Source: Rhodovibrionaceae bacterium
Lineage (GTDB): Bacteria; Pseudomonadota; Alphaproteobacteria; Kiloniellales; DSM-21159
Assembly: GCA_028279885.1 (NCBI GenBank)
Contig: JANQMX010000109.1
Location: 1-64,000 of the forward strand
Direction: 5' to 3'
DNA length: 64,000 bases
Part shown: positions 16,622-25,121 of the stretch, in pieces
How positions within the stretch are numbered: position 1 is the first letter of the stretch
How the letters are laid out: each line of letters opens with the position of its first letter
Made by a program: the position numbers and the translations under genes
The notes under the pieces: model-generated
What the model was told of the DNA's origin: nothing
The model's input: only the letters and a program-made list of their open reading frames with translations
Database searches by the model: none

Positions 16622-17377
16622 ATGGATCGACGCCTAACACAGGAACCTTGGCCCCTTGGCGCCGGTTTGTTCTGCATTGGTGTCGATGGCTGCGCCGCCG
16701 GCTGGCTTATGGCAGAGGCCGAACTCGCGGCGACGGATGACCCTGCAGAGGTTCGCTTCACTCTGACCGCCGAATGGCGGGCCGTCCAAGTGCGGCTGGC
16801 GGAGCCAAGGGTGGCCATGATTGCCGTCGACATGCCCATCGGCCTTGCGGAGACAGGCCAGCGGGCTTGTGAGCCGGCCGCCCGCAGGCTCTTGCCGAAC
16901 GGCCGCAAGTCCAGCGTCTTCACGCCGCCGCGCCGCTATATGCAGGACTGCCGAGACTGGGCAGAGGCCAACGCCCGGGGCAAGGCCACCGAAGGCAAAG
17001 GCCTGAGCCACCAAGCCTGGAACATCGCCCACAAGATCTTTGAGATCGACGCCTGTTTGGCACCGGCCGAGCAAGACCGCGTCATCGAGGCTCATCCTGA
17101 ACTGATTTTCCATCGCCGCAACGGCTGGACGCCCCTGCCGGGCAAGAAGAGTGCGGAGGGGCGCGAGGCGCGCCTAGCGTTGCTGCAGGCGAACCGCTTG
17201 GCGGCCACGGAGAACTGGTTTGCGCTCTTTCCCCGCAGCCAAGTCGCCCGCGACGACTATCTGGATGCCGCCGCCTGCCTGATGCTGGCCCGAGATCACG
17301 TAGCCGGACATGCGCTCCGCCTACCGGACGAGCCGGAGCACGACAGCCGTGGCCTGGCCATGGAGATCTGGTACTAG
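16622..17377 (+). CDS. DUF429 family protein (RNase H-like nuclease fold)
   Basis: 251 residues of the DUF429 family, which is predicted to have an RNase H-like fold. Visible signature segments are IGVDGCAAGW near residue 19, IAVDMPIGL near 67, RKSSVFTPPRRY, and EAHPELIFH near 155. The repeated Asp/Glu positions fit a metal site. Function is uncharacterised. The ATG at 16622 has only a weak ribosome site. A small membrane-protein gene follows after six bases. Confidence 0.8.
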   Translation: MDRRLTQEPWPLGAGLFCIGVDGCAAGWLMAEAELAATDDPAEVRFTLTAEWRAVQVRLAEPRVAMIAVDMPIGLAETGQRACEPAARRLLPNGRKSSVFTPPRRYMQDCRDWAEANARGKATEGKGLSHQAWNIAHKIFEIDACLAPAEQDRVIEAHPELIFHRRNGWTPLPGKKSAEGREARLALLQANRLAATENWFALFPRSQVARDDYLDAAACLMLARDHVAGHALRLPDEPEHDSRGLAMEIWY

Positions 17378-17383
17378 AACGGC

Positions 17384-17602
17384 ATGACGAACGAGCAGAT
17401 CATTGCCTGGAGCATTTTGATCCTCGGCTGGGGCCTGCCGCTCCTGCACGTGATCCTGTCGCGCCGGGCCGGCCCCTGGCGCATGCCGCCGGAAGCCGGC
17501 TGCCCGATGAGCCCGCGCGTCGGCTGGCTGGTCATGGTCCTGATGCTCGGTCCCATCGGCTGGCTGCTCTTCGTCGCCCGGCCCAGACGGAAGACGAGTT
17601 AA
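17384..17602 (+). CDS. Small membrane protein, two predicted helices
   Basis: 72 residues with two hydrophobic segments (about 8-24 and 46-65), the second being VGWLVMVLMLGPIGWLLFVA. It lies six bases after the DUF429 gene and ends overlapping the SulP gene stop on the other strand. The GPIGWLLF stretch resembles the N-terminal membrane part of PLDc_N-type small proteins. No function can be assigned. Confidence 0.55.
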   Translation: MTNEQIIAWSILILGWGLPLLHVILSRRAGPWRMPPEAGCPMSPRVGWLVMVLMLGPIGWLLFVARPRRKTS

Positions 17603-19356
17603 AGCGCTGCCGCCGAGAGCGCCGGGCGCTCACCGGCCTCGGCAGCGCGGGTGGTCTCCGGATCCAAGGCCGCCATAGCGTCCCACTGGCTGAGGAAGAC
17701 CTTACCGGTCAGATCGTCCAGAAAGTGAGAACGCTTGAGCCGGTCCATCACCGGGCCCTTCACTTCGGAAAGATGGAAGCGAACGCCGGCCGCTTTGAGC
17801 CGCTCGTTGAGCGCCTCCAGGCTTTCCAGGGCGCTGGCATCGATGCCGTTCACCGCGGCGCAGATCAACACCACATCGCGGATGCCCTCTTGCGCCACCG
17901 CTTCGTCGTAAACCCGATCCTCCAGATAGCGAGCGTTGGCGAAGTAAAGGCTCTCGTCAACCCGCACGCTCAAGACCGAGGGGCTGGTCATGACCTTGTG
18001 CCGTTTGACGTTGCGGAAGTGATGGGTGCCCGGCACCTGGCCGACGATGGCGATATGCGGCCGGGTGGAGCGGGCGAGATACAGCAGGATGGAGAGCACC
18101 ACCCCAGCGACGACCCCCGCCTCGACGCCGACCAGTAGCACCAGCGCGATGGTCGCGGCCATGGCCGCGAAATCAGCCTTGGAGTAGGCCCAGGTGCGTT
18201 TCAGCGCGCCGAGATCGACCAGGGAGAGGACGGCCACAATGATCGTCGCCGCCAGGGTCGCCTTCGGCAGGGCATGGAACAGCGGCGTCAGCAAAAGGGC
18301 AGTGAGACCGATGCCGACGGCCGTGAGCACACCGGCAAGCGGCGTGCGGGCGCCGGCATCGAAGTTCACCACCGAACGGGCAAAACCGCCCGTCACCGGA
18401 TAGCCGCCGCTGACCGAGGCCGCGACGTTGGCCGCGCCGAGCCCGAGCAGCTCCCGGTTCGGGTCGATGCGCTCGCGCCGCTTGGCGGCCAGGGTCTGGG
18501 CCACCGAGACCGACTCGACAAAACCGATCACACTGATCAAGAGCGCCGAGACAAAAAGCTGTCGCCAAAGCTCCAAGTCAAAGGAGGGCAGCGTGAGCGG
18601 CGGCAGGCCCTGCGGGACGGCGCCCACGACGGAAACGCCCTGCGTGTCCAGCGACAGCAAATCGACGGCCAGGATGGTAGCAATGACCGCCACCACCGGC
18701 CCGGCCTTGGCGACCGAGTCGGCGGTGCGGACACCGACCCCAAGCCGGATGAGAAAGGGCTTCAGTCGGCTGCGGACCCAGAACAAGAAGGCGGTCACCG
18801 CAACGCCGATCACCAGAGTCGGCCAGTTGCTGTCCTGGATGCCTTCGGCCAGCGAGGCGACGATCTCGACCAGCGTATGGCCGCCCGCCGGAATGCCGAG
18901 GATATGCTTGAGCTGACTGGCCGCGATTAGAATGCCGGAGGCAGTGATGAAACCGGAAATCACCGGATGACTCAGCCAGCTCGCGAGGAATCCCAGTCGT
19001 AAAACGCCAAGCGCCAGCAGCATCACCCCAGAGAGCCCGGCCAAGACGAGCGCCGCTTGGCGGTACTCGGGCGTGCCGACGGCGGCCAACTCACCGACCG
19101 CCGCCGCCGTCATCAGCGAGACGACGGCCACCGGACCCACCGCCAGGGCGTTGGAGCTGCCGAAGATGGCGTAGCCGACCAGCGGCAACATGCTGGCGTA
19201 GAGCCCGACCTCCGGCGGCAGCCCGGCCAGGAGCGCATAGGCCAGGCTTTGGGGGATCAGCATGATGGTGACGATCACCGCCGCCATCCCATCGCCCTGG
19301 AAGCGGCTGCGGTCGTAGTCGCGCAACCACGACCAGGCAGGCAAGAAACGCTGCAT
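17599..19356 (-). CDS. SulP-family anion transporter with STAS domain
   Basis: 585 residues of the SulP/SLC26 family. The N-terminal membrane domain begins near residue 22 with the family signature IMLIPQSLAYALLAGLPPEV. Further marks are NRELLGLGAANVAASVSGGY and PVTGGFARSVVNF. A C-terminal STAS domain spans about 445-560. It transports sulfate, bicarbonate or similar anions. It is the last gene after the SQR fusion (24-base gap), so it may move sulfate, sulfite or thiosulfate formed by sulfide oxidation; that substrate is inference. Confidence 0.9.
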   Translation of the reverse strand: MQRFLPAWSWLRDYDRSRFQGDGMAAVIVTIMLIPQSLAYALLAGLPPEVGLYASMLPLVGYAIFGSSNALAVGPVAVVSLMTAAAVGELAAVGTPEYRQAALVLAGLSGVMLLALGVLRLGFLASWLSHPVISGFITASGILIAASQLKHILGIPAGGHTLVEIVASLAEGIQDSNWPTLVIGVAVTAFLFWVRSRLKPFLIRLGVGVRTADSVAKAGPVVAVIATILAVDLLSLDTQGVSVVGAVPQGLPPLTLPSFDLELWRQLFVSALLISVIGFVESVSVAQTLAAKRRERIDPNRELLGLGAANVAASVSGGYPVTGGFARSVVNFDAGARTPLAGVLTAVGIGLTALLLTPLFHALPKATLAATIIVAVLSLVDLGALKRTWAYSKADFAAMAATIALVLLVGVEAGVVAGVVLSILLYLARSTRPHIAIVGQVPGTHHFRNVKRHKVMTSPSVLSVRVDESLYFANARYLEDRVYDEAVAQEGIRDVVLICAAVNGIDASALESLEALNERLKAAGVRFHLSEVKGPVMDRLKRSHFLDDLTGKVFLSQWDAMAALDPETTRAAEAGERPALSAAAL

Positions 19357-19380
19357 CCCCCGAAAAGCCCCGTAGCGCGT

Positions 19381-21063
19381 TTAGTTAACGATTTCCGGCT
19401 TCACCGTTTCCGGCTTCACCAGCCATTCACGGCCCTTGAGCATGGCGCTCCAGTAAACCGGCGGCAGGATCTTCTCCTTCAACAGCCAAGCCAGGTGGCT
19501 GGGCTTCTGGCTGTCGATCAGCCAGCTGGGGAAGCTCGGCAACAGCTTGCCGCCATAGCCGAACTCGGCCAGCACGATCTTGCCGCGCTCCACGGTCAAG
19601 GGGCAGGAGCCGTAGCCGTCGTAGTGGCTCACGTCGCTCTTGCTGCGCATGTCGTTCATCACGTTCTGGGCCACGATGGGTGCCTGCTTGCGCGCAGCCG
19701 CTGCCGTCTTGGCATTGGGTGCGTTCATCACGTCGCCCAGGCTCCAGACGTTTTCGAAGGTCTTGTGGCGGAGGGTGTTCTGGTCGACGTCGACCCAGCC
19801 GGCCGCATCGGCCAGCGGGCTGACCCGGATGAAGTCGGGCGCGCATTGCGGCGGGCAAACATGGATCATGTCGAACTCCCGCTCGACCGTCTCCTCGCCG
19901 CCGTTAGCATCGGTTTTCTTGAACCAGGCTTTCTTGGCCGGCCCGTCGATGGCGACGAGGTTGTGGTTGAACTGCAGCTCAGCGCCATACTTCTCGATGT
20001 AGCTCATCAACGCCGGGACGTATTCCTTGACGCCGAACAGAACGCCGCCGGCATTGTAGAAAGCGATATCGATGTTCTTCAGACGGCCGTTGCGGTTCCA
20101 GTGATCGGCCGAAAGATACAGCGCCTTCTGCGGCGCACCGGCGCACTTGATCGGCATGGGCGGCTGGGTGAAGAGGGCCTGCCCCTCCTTCATCTGCTGC
20201 ACCAGTTGCCAGGTGTAGGGCGCAAGATCGAAGCGGTAGTTGCTGGTCACGCCGTTCTTGCCCAGGGTGTCGACCAGACCCTCGACCTTGTGCCAGTCGA
20301 GCTTCAAGCCGGGACAGACGATCAGCCGCTTGTATTCGATGACGCGGCAGCCCTCGAGCACCACCACGTTGCGCTCCGGCTCAAAGGCCGCGACCGCCGC
20401 CTTGATCCAATGCACCTTGGAGGGCAGCACCGACGAGAGTGTGCGAACGGTGTCGGATGCCTCGAACACACCGCCACCGACCAGCGTCCAACCGGGCTGG
20501 TAGTAGTGGATGTCGGCCGGATCGATGATGGCGATGTCCAGCGAAGCGTCCCGGCCGAGAAGCGAGGACGCAACGGCAATGCCGGCCGCACCGGCACCGA
20601 CGATCACCACGTCGTGCCGGGCGTCGATCGCCTCCGTCGGGGTGCGCCCCTGATTGGCGATGCGGCGCACCACGCCGGACATGTCGTAGCCGGCATCGCT
20701 GGACGCCGAGAGGATGTCCGGCAATGGCAGCTTGCCACCGCGCGACAGCGACCAGAGCGTCACCGAGCGGGTGCCGCTGCGACAGTAAGCGAGGACCGGC
20801 TTGGGCAGGCTGTCCAACAGCTCGCCGAAATGCTCGGCATCCTCGTCACCGACCTTACCGGTTTCGACCGGCAGGTAGTGGGCGCTCAACCCGGCCGCCT
20901 GCGCCGCCTCCTCGATTTCGTGGAACAGCGGCTGGTCATTGCCTTCGCCGTCGGGGCGGTTGCAGATCACGGCCTTGAAGCCGGCCTCTGCCAGCGCTTG
21001 GAGATCGCTCGGCGCGATCTGCGGTGAGACACTGAGCTCCTTGTCGACTTTCTTGATGTCCAT
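19381..21063 (-). CDS. DUF442 sulfurtransferase-like domain fused to sulfide:quinone oxidoreductase-like flavoprotein
   Basis: 560 residues from ATG 21063 (ribosome site GGGAGGAAACA). Residues 1-110 are a DUF442/TIGR01244 phosphatase-fold domain with the Cys loop YCRSGTRS. Residues about 150-555 are an SQR-type FAD protein starting VVIVGAGAAGIAVASSL, with cysteines in IVCPGLKLDW and PMPIKCAGAPQ matching the redox Cys pair of SQR. The protein should oxidise sulfide to sulfane sulfur, reduce quinone and perhaps pass the sulfur to the DUF442 domain. It sits between the persulfide dioxygenase and the SulP transporter. Confidence 0.88.
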   Translation of the reverse strand: MDIKKVDKELSVSPQIAPSDLQALAEAGFKAVICNRPDGEGNDQPLFHEIEEAAQAAGLSAHYLPVETGKVGDEDAEHFGELLDSLPKPVLAYCRSGTRSVTLWSLSRGGKLPLPDILSASSDAGYDMSGVVRRIANQGRTPTEAIDARHDVVIVGAGAAGIAVASSLLGRDASLDIAIIDPADIHYYQPGWTLVGGGVFEASDTVRTLSSVLPSKVHWIKAAVAAFEPERNVVVLEGCRVIEYKRLIVCPGLKLDWHKVEGLVDTLGKNGVTSNYRFDLAPYTWQLVQQMKEGQALFTQPPMPIKCAGAPQKALYLSADHWNRNGRLKNIDIAFYNAGGVLFGVKEYVPALMSYIEKYGAELQFNHNLVAIDGPAKKAWFKKTDANGGEETVEREFDMIHVCPPQCAPDFIRVSPLADAAGWVDVDQNTLRHKTFENVWSLGDVMNAPNAKTAAAARKQAPIVAQNVMNDMRSKSDVSHYDGYGSCPLTVERGKIVLAEFGYGGKLLPSFPSWLIDSQKPSHLAWLLKEKILPPVYWSAMLKGREWLVKPETVKPEIVN

Positions 21064-21089
21064 TGTTTCCTCCCAGCGGTCGCGGCGCC

Positions 21090-21950
21090 CTAAAGGGCGT
21101 CGACCGGAAGCTTGAGATAGCTGATGCCGTTGGCTTCTGGCGGCGGCATGACACCAGCGCGCATGTTGACCTGCACGGACGGCAGGATGAGCACGGGCAT
21201 GGAGAGCTGCTTGTCGCGCTCTGTCCGCATGGCGACGAAGCCGTCCTCGTCGACGCTGTCGTTGACGTGGATGTTCTTCTCGCGCTGCGCGGCAACGGTG
21301 GTGACCCACTCGTAGGCGCGACCGCCCGGCCCGTAGTCGTGGCAGAGGAAAAGCCGGGTTTCCGGCGGCAGTGCGAGGATGCGCTTGATCGACTGATAGA
21401 GCTGCCGCGCATCGCCACCGGGGAAATCACAGCGCGCCGTGCCGAAGTCCGGCATGAAGAGCGTGTCGCCGACAAAGGCAGCGTCGCCCACCACATAGGT
21501 GACGCAGGCCGGCGTGTGACCAGGCGTGTGCATCACCTGGACTGTCAGATTGCCGATCTGGAACTGCTCGCCGTCTTCGAACAATCGGTCGAATTGGCGG
21601 CCGTCCGTGGCAAAAGCGTCTTCGGCGTTGAACACCGACTTGAAGACCCCCTGCACCACGGCAACCTTCGCGCCAATGCCAATCCGGCCACCCAGCTTCT
21701 CCTGGAGATAGGGCGCCGCGGTCAGATGATCGGCGTGCACATGAGTTTCCAGGATCCAGTCGACCTCCAAGCCATTCTCCTGGACGAAACCGATCACAGC
21801 ATCGGCCGAGGCGGTATCCGTGCGGCCCGATTTGGGATCGTAGTCGTTTACGGAATCGATGATGGCGGCCCGCTTGGTTTCCGGATCCCAAACCACGTGG
21901 GTCGCGGTGAAAGTGGCCTCGTCGAAAAAGGTTTTGACGTCTGGATTCAT
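21090..21950 (-). CDS. Persulfide dioxygenase-like metallo-beta-lactamase fold protein
   Basis: 286 residues. The metal motif THVHADHLT gives H70, H72, D74 and H75; HTPGH contributes H145 and GDTLF D162. This ETHE1/Blh type binds one iron and oxidises glutathione persulfide to sulfite. It lies 26 bases upstream of the SQR fusion, the standard partner, and follows a good ribosome site GGGAGGAG. Confidence in persulfide dioxygenase activity is high because of the context, although some relatives act as Blh without known substrate. Confidence 0.88.
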   Translation of the reverse strand: MNPDVKTFFDEATFTATHVVWDPETKRAAIIDSVNDYDPKSGRTDTASADAVIGFVQENGLEVDWILETHVHADHLTAAPYLQEKLGGRIGIGAKVAVVQGVFKSVFNAEDAFATDGRQFDRLFEDGEQFQIGNLTVQVMHTPGHTPACVTYVVGDAAFVGDTLFMPDFGTARCDFPGGDARQLYQSIKRILALPPETRLFLCHDYGPGGRAYEWVTTVAAQREKNIHVNDSVDEDGFVAMRTERDKQLSMPVLILPSVQVNMRAGVMPPPEANGISYLKLPVDAL

Positions 21951-21989
21951 ACTTTGCTCCTCCCGATTGTTCTTCTTGGTACCGCCGGC

Positions 21990-22184
21990 TCAGGTGGCCG
22001 CGCGCGGTGTGGTGCAAATGCCCAGCAGCCGATAGAGCGGGCAAAAGCGGATAAAGGCGGTCGCCAAGGGGATCAGGCCCAGCCAACCCCAAGCGGTCTG
22101 CGGACCGACGAAGACCAAGGCGATCAAGACAAGGCCGACGACGATGCGGAGAGCCCGGTCGATGGTTCCAACGTTCGCTTGCAC
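21990..22184 (-). CDS. DUF2892 inner-membrane protein
   Basis: 64 residues, GTG start after AGGAGA. DUF2892 signature: VGTIDRALRIVVGLVLIAL, then LGLIPLATAFIRFCPLYRLL and GICTT with two cysteines. Such small two-helix proteins occur alone or fused to rhodaneses (as in YgaP) in sulfur operons. First gene after the palindromic operator. Role unknown, possibly handling or sensing sulfane sulfur at the membrane. Confidence 0.85.
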   Translation of the reverse strand: MQANVGTIDRALRIVVGLVLIALVFVGPQTAWGWLGLIPLATAFIRFCPLYRLLGICTTPRAAT

Positions 22185-22249
22185 GTGCAGTCTCCTGTGC
22201 TGTGTCAGGTTCGTTGCACGGCACGCTAGAGACGCCTGAACCGACCGTC

Positions 22250-22274
22250 TGTGACTTAGTCACGAAAACGTGAC
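22250..22274. promoter_or_regulatory. Overlapping palindromes, probable Crp/Fnr operator of the sulfide operon
   Basis: GTGAC (22251-22255) and GTCAC (22259-22263) form one palindrome. The second arm is shared with GTCACG (22259-22264) and CGTGAC (22269-22274). TGTGA...TCAC is the Crp/Fnr half-site pattern. It lies 66 bases upstream of the DUF2892 start and just downstream of the gene for a Crp/Fnr regulator. Confidence 0.65.
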
Positions 22275-22300
22275 AGCAAATCCACGAACGTCGTTGGCGC

Positions 22301-22996
22301 TTAGTCCGAGGCAGCCAGTCTGGCGATCGCGGCGCGCTCGACCAGGGCGATGCGGCCACGCGAGAGATCGATCCAGCCGCGGCGCTGGAATTCCTTGAGA
22401 TGGCGACTCACCACTTCGCGGACCGAGCCGAGCTCGCTCGCCAGGTCCTGATGGGTGGCGTTCAACTCGCCGTCCTCCCCGGCCCGCTCGAGCAACCGTT
22501 GGGCCAAGCGCTTGTCGATACGCTCGAAAGCGACCTCCTCCACGACGTGCAGCAGGTCCGCAATGCGCTGAGCGTAGTTCGAGAAGACAAACTGCCGGAA
22601 CTGGCTGGAGCGGGCCATCAGCGCATCGAAGGCCGCGCGCGGCACCGCCACCGCGGTCACTGCTGTCTCCGTCAAGCCCTCGGCATAGTAGCTGTCCTGA
22701 GAGAGCAGACAGGCGGTCGTTAGAATGCAGCTCTCTCCGCTCGACACCCGATAGAGAACGATTTCGCGGCCGCTCGCGGCCGACTGCTGCACCCGGACCG
22801 TACCGTCCAATACCAGAAGGAACTGCTCAGCCGGGCGGCCAGGGGCGAAGATCGTCTGCCCAGCCGGCAAACTGACAACCATTGCCCGTTCGCCAAGCAG
22901 ATCCCGGTCATCCTGCGACAGTACCGCGAGTTCGGGAAACCTGCCCAGCCACGACGCGTCGTTTGCTGCCGCTTCTTGCATGGCCAGACCTCTCAT
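22301..22996 (-). CDS. Crp/Fnr-family transcriptional regulator with cysteine pair
   Basis: 231 residues from ATG 22996 (AAGGGG upstream); ATG 22981 and ATG 23053 are other possible starts. An N-terminal cyclic-nucleotide-binding-like domain (about 20-130) includes SSGESCILTTACLL, placing C90 and C96 in the effector region. A C-terminal helix-turn-helix carries ATHQDLASELGSVREVVSRH. There is no FNR-type N-terminal four-cysteine cluster. It probably controls the sulfide operon downstream through the palindromes at 22250-22274. Sensing of polysulfide by the two cysteines is my inference. Confidence 0.85.
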   Translation of the reverse strand: MRGLAMQEAAANDASWLGRFPELAVLSQDDRDLLGERAMVVSLPAGQTIFAPGRPAEQFLLVLDGTVRVQQSAASGREIVLYRVSSGESCILTTACLLSQDSYYAEGLTETAVTAVAVPRAAFDALMARSSQFRQFVFSNYAQRIADLLHVVEEVAFERIDKRLAQRLLERAGEDGELNATHQDLASELGSVREVVSRHLKEFQRRGWIDLSRGRIALVERAAIARLAASD

Positions 22997-23181
22997 GTTC
23001 AGCCCCTTGGCATTGCAGCAGGACGCACGCCGGGGCTTTGCGTTGTCATTCATTCGGCCCGACAACCAGCAGGCCGAACGCTCTTTGGTCGGAGATCAGT
23101 TAATCACGCCACGGCATGCAAGGACATCCCCAAGCCACTGGGGTTCTAGGAAAAAGTGACTAGGCTGGGTGAAGAAGTGCT

Positions 23182-23553
23182 CTAAGCCGCTGCTTGCGGC
23201 TGCTCGGCTGCCTTTTCCCGTACGGGCCGTATCGCATTGGTCATCATCAGCGCCACGTCGCCCTCGTGTAACGTCAGCGACTTGCGGAAACTGCGAGAGA
23301 CTGGGATGCGCTTGTTCTTGCAATAGGTGAGAAGCGCCGCCGCGATGTAAGACGCACCGAGCCGCTTCTCTACCGCTTGCCCGGTCGAGAGATTGATGAC
23401 GTGGAAAACGGCGAAGACTTCAGGATCCTTACCGACGTCAACGAGCTGCAACTCGCCGACGGGGAGCTTGTTCTTGCTGCGGAGGTTGTAAGCGACGACC
23501 GCATCATAGAGCTCGCTGCGCTCAAAGATGATCTTTCGCAACTCGCTGGGCAT
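23182..23553 (-). CDS. Conserved-looking hypothetical protein
   Basis: 123 residues with a coherent, non-repetitive sequence (ERSELYDAVVAYNLRSKNKL, LLTYCKNKRIPVSRSFRKSL). No family is recognised. It appears soluble, with mixed alpha/beta character, and ends in a Gln/Ala tail. It is a single gene with an AT-rich promoter region upstream containing an inverted repeat. Coding is supported by codon use like its neighbours. Confidence 0.65.
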   Translation of the reverse strand: MPSELRKIIFERSELYDAVVAYNLRSKNKLPVGELQLVDVGKDPEVFAVFHVINLSTGQAVEKRLGASYIAAALLTYCKNKRIPVSRSFRKSLTLHEGDVALMMTNAIRPVREKAAEQPQAAA

Positions 23554-23652
23554 GCTGGACCCTATTCCTGGCGGGGGAGGCCTTCGTGGCGGCCGTCAAT
23601 ACCCGCATAACAACCCAGGACGCTGAAGAAATGCCTAATATGGCAGCCAAGA

Positions 23653-23670
23653 CTATAATACACTTTATAG
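23653..23670. promoter_or_regulatory. AT-rich inverted repeat upstream of hypothetical gene
   Basis: CTATAA (23653-23658) and TTATAG (23665-23670) flank TACACT in an unusually AT-rich stretch between two minus-strand genes. It may be the promoter or operator for the 123-residue protein. Confidence 0.3.
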
Positions 23671-23679
23671 CTGTCAGAT

Positions 23680-23868
23680 TTATTGCGAGGACTTGAAGAA
23701 GGATTCCGCCGCGCCACGGTAGTCGGTCTTGCTGGCGATCTTGGCCCGCACTCGTTCCGCCTCCGCCTCCAAGTCGGCAAGGTAGTCGCGCAACTCCTCC
23801 ACGCCCAAGTTGTCCAAATCGACAGGCTTGGCAATGGCCTTGCGCGGTTCAAGCTCTTCTGGGTCCAT
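23680..23868 (-). CDS. DUF1192 family protein
   Basis: 62 residues from ATG 23868. The family core is LDNLGVEELRDYLADLEAEA followed by RVRAKIASK, a short helical hairpin; the end is YRGAAESFFKSSQ. DUF1192 proteins are small alphaproteobacterial proteins of unknown role. The frame extends further upstream, but the start after GGGAGCACGGCC matches the family length. Confidence 0.85.
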   Translation of the reverse strand: MDPEELEPRKAIAKPVDLDNLGVEELRDYLADLEAEAERVRAKIASKTDYRGAAESFFKSSQ

Positions 23869-23964
23869 GGCCGTGCTCCCGTTTCCTTGCCTTGCTGGGG
23901 GCCGCCATACTACACCGCCCCGGACAGCAAACCCAAACCAAGCAAGAAACAGCAAGCCCGAGCC

Positions 23965-24960
23965 ATGACGTCCAGCCTGCCGCAAGAGATGACCGCCATC
24001 GAGATCGTGGAGCCCGGTGAGCCCGAGGTTCTGCGCCCCACGAAGCGACCGCTTCCGGAGCCGGGGGAAGGCTATGTCCTGATCAAGGTGGCCGCGGCGG
24101 GCATCAACCGCCCGGACGTGCTGCAGCGCCGCGGCGGTTATCCGCCACCTCCGGGTGCCTCCGACATTCCTGGTCTCGAGATTGCCGGAGAGGTCGTCGC
24201 CTGCGGCTCGGCCGTTCGGCGGCTCTCTCCCGGCGACCAGGTCTGCGCCCTGGTCAGCGGTGGCGGCTATGCAGAGTACTGTGTTGCGCCGGAAGCGCAG
24301 TGCCTGCCCATCCCCGATGGTCTGACGGCTGTGGAAGCGGCTGGGCTGCCGGAGACCTTCTTCACGGTCTGGTCCAACGTCTTCGACCGGGCTGGCCTGC
24401 AGGCTGGGGAAACCTTCCTAGTTCACGGCGGTTCCTCCGGCATCGGCACCACAGCCATCCAGCTTGCTAAGGCCTTCGGCGCGCGAGTGCTGACCACGGC
24501 GGGCACAGCCGAGAAGTGCCGAATCTGCGAAGAGCTGGGCGCCGAGAAGGCCTTCAACTACCGGGAAGAGGACTGGTTCAGCGGTGCCAAGGAGTTGACG
24601 GGTGGCGCCGATGTCATCCTCGACATGGTCGGCGGCCCTTACATCGCCAAGGACATCAACCTGCTTCGACCTGACGGTCGCCTGGTTTTCATCGCCTTTC
24701 TCGGCGGTTCCAAGGTCGAACTCGACTTTCTGAAGGTAATGGTGAAACGCTTGACGATCACCGGTTCGACGTTGCGGCCCAGGGATATCGGCTTCAAAGC
24801 GGCGATCGCCGCCAACCTGGAGGCTCGGGTCTGGCCCCTGATCTCCGCCGGACGCATTCGGCCGCTGGTGCACAAGACCTTTCCGCTCGATCAGGCCGCA
24901 GCCGCCCATGCCCTGATGGAAAGCAGCACCCACGTCGGGAAAATCGTTCTGACGGCCTAG
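23965..24960 (+). CDS. NAD(P)H quinone oxidoreductase, PIG3 family (zinc-free MDR)
   Basis: 331 residues of the medium-chain dehydrogenase/reductase superfamily. It has the quinone oxidoreductase N-terminus (MTAIEIVEPGEPEVLRPT), the GINRPDVLQRRGGYPPPPGA motif and the Rossmann loop HGGSSGIGTTAIQLA. No catalytic zinc cysteines are present. PIG3-type enzymes reduce ortho-quinones with NADPH. It is divergent from the DUF1192 gene, an arrangement often seen in Alphaproteobacteria. ATG 23989 is the other possible start. Confidence 0.9.
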   Translation: MTSSLPQEMTAIEIVEPGEPEVLRPTKRPLPEPGEGYVLIKVAAAGINRPDVLQRRGGYPPPPGASDIPGLEIAGEVVACGSAVRRLSPGDQVCALVSGGGYAEYCVAPEAQCLPIPDGLTAVEAAGLPETFFTVWSNVFDRAGLQAGETFLVHGGSSGIGTTAIQLAKAFGARVLTTAGTAEKCRICEELGAEKAFNYREEDWFSGAKELTGGADVILDMVGGPYIAKDINLLRPDGRLVFIAFLGGSKVELDFLKVMVKRLTITGSTLRPRDIGFKAAIAANLEARVWPLISAGRIRPLVHKTFPLDQAAAAHALMESSTHVGKIVLTA

Positions 24961-25121
24961 GGCGGGGGCTTTTCCCGCAAGCAAACGGCGAGCGTCCCAC
25001 CGAAAAGGGGCTTTCGTTGCCTTTCTCGGCGGCCTATATAGCTCTTATCCCGACAAGGTGATGAGCTCCCGACGGGGAGCGCGGCCCCAGCCAAAGGCTC
25101 GGCGCCGAGACGGAGAAGATT

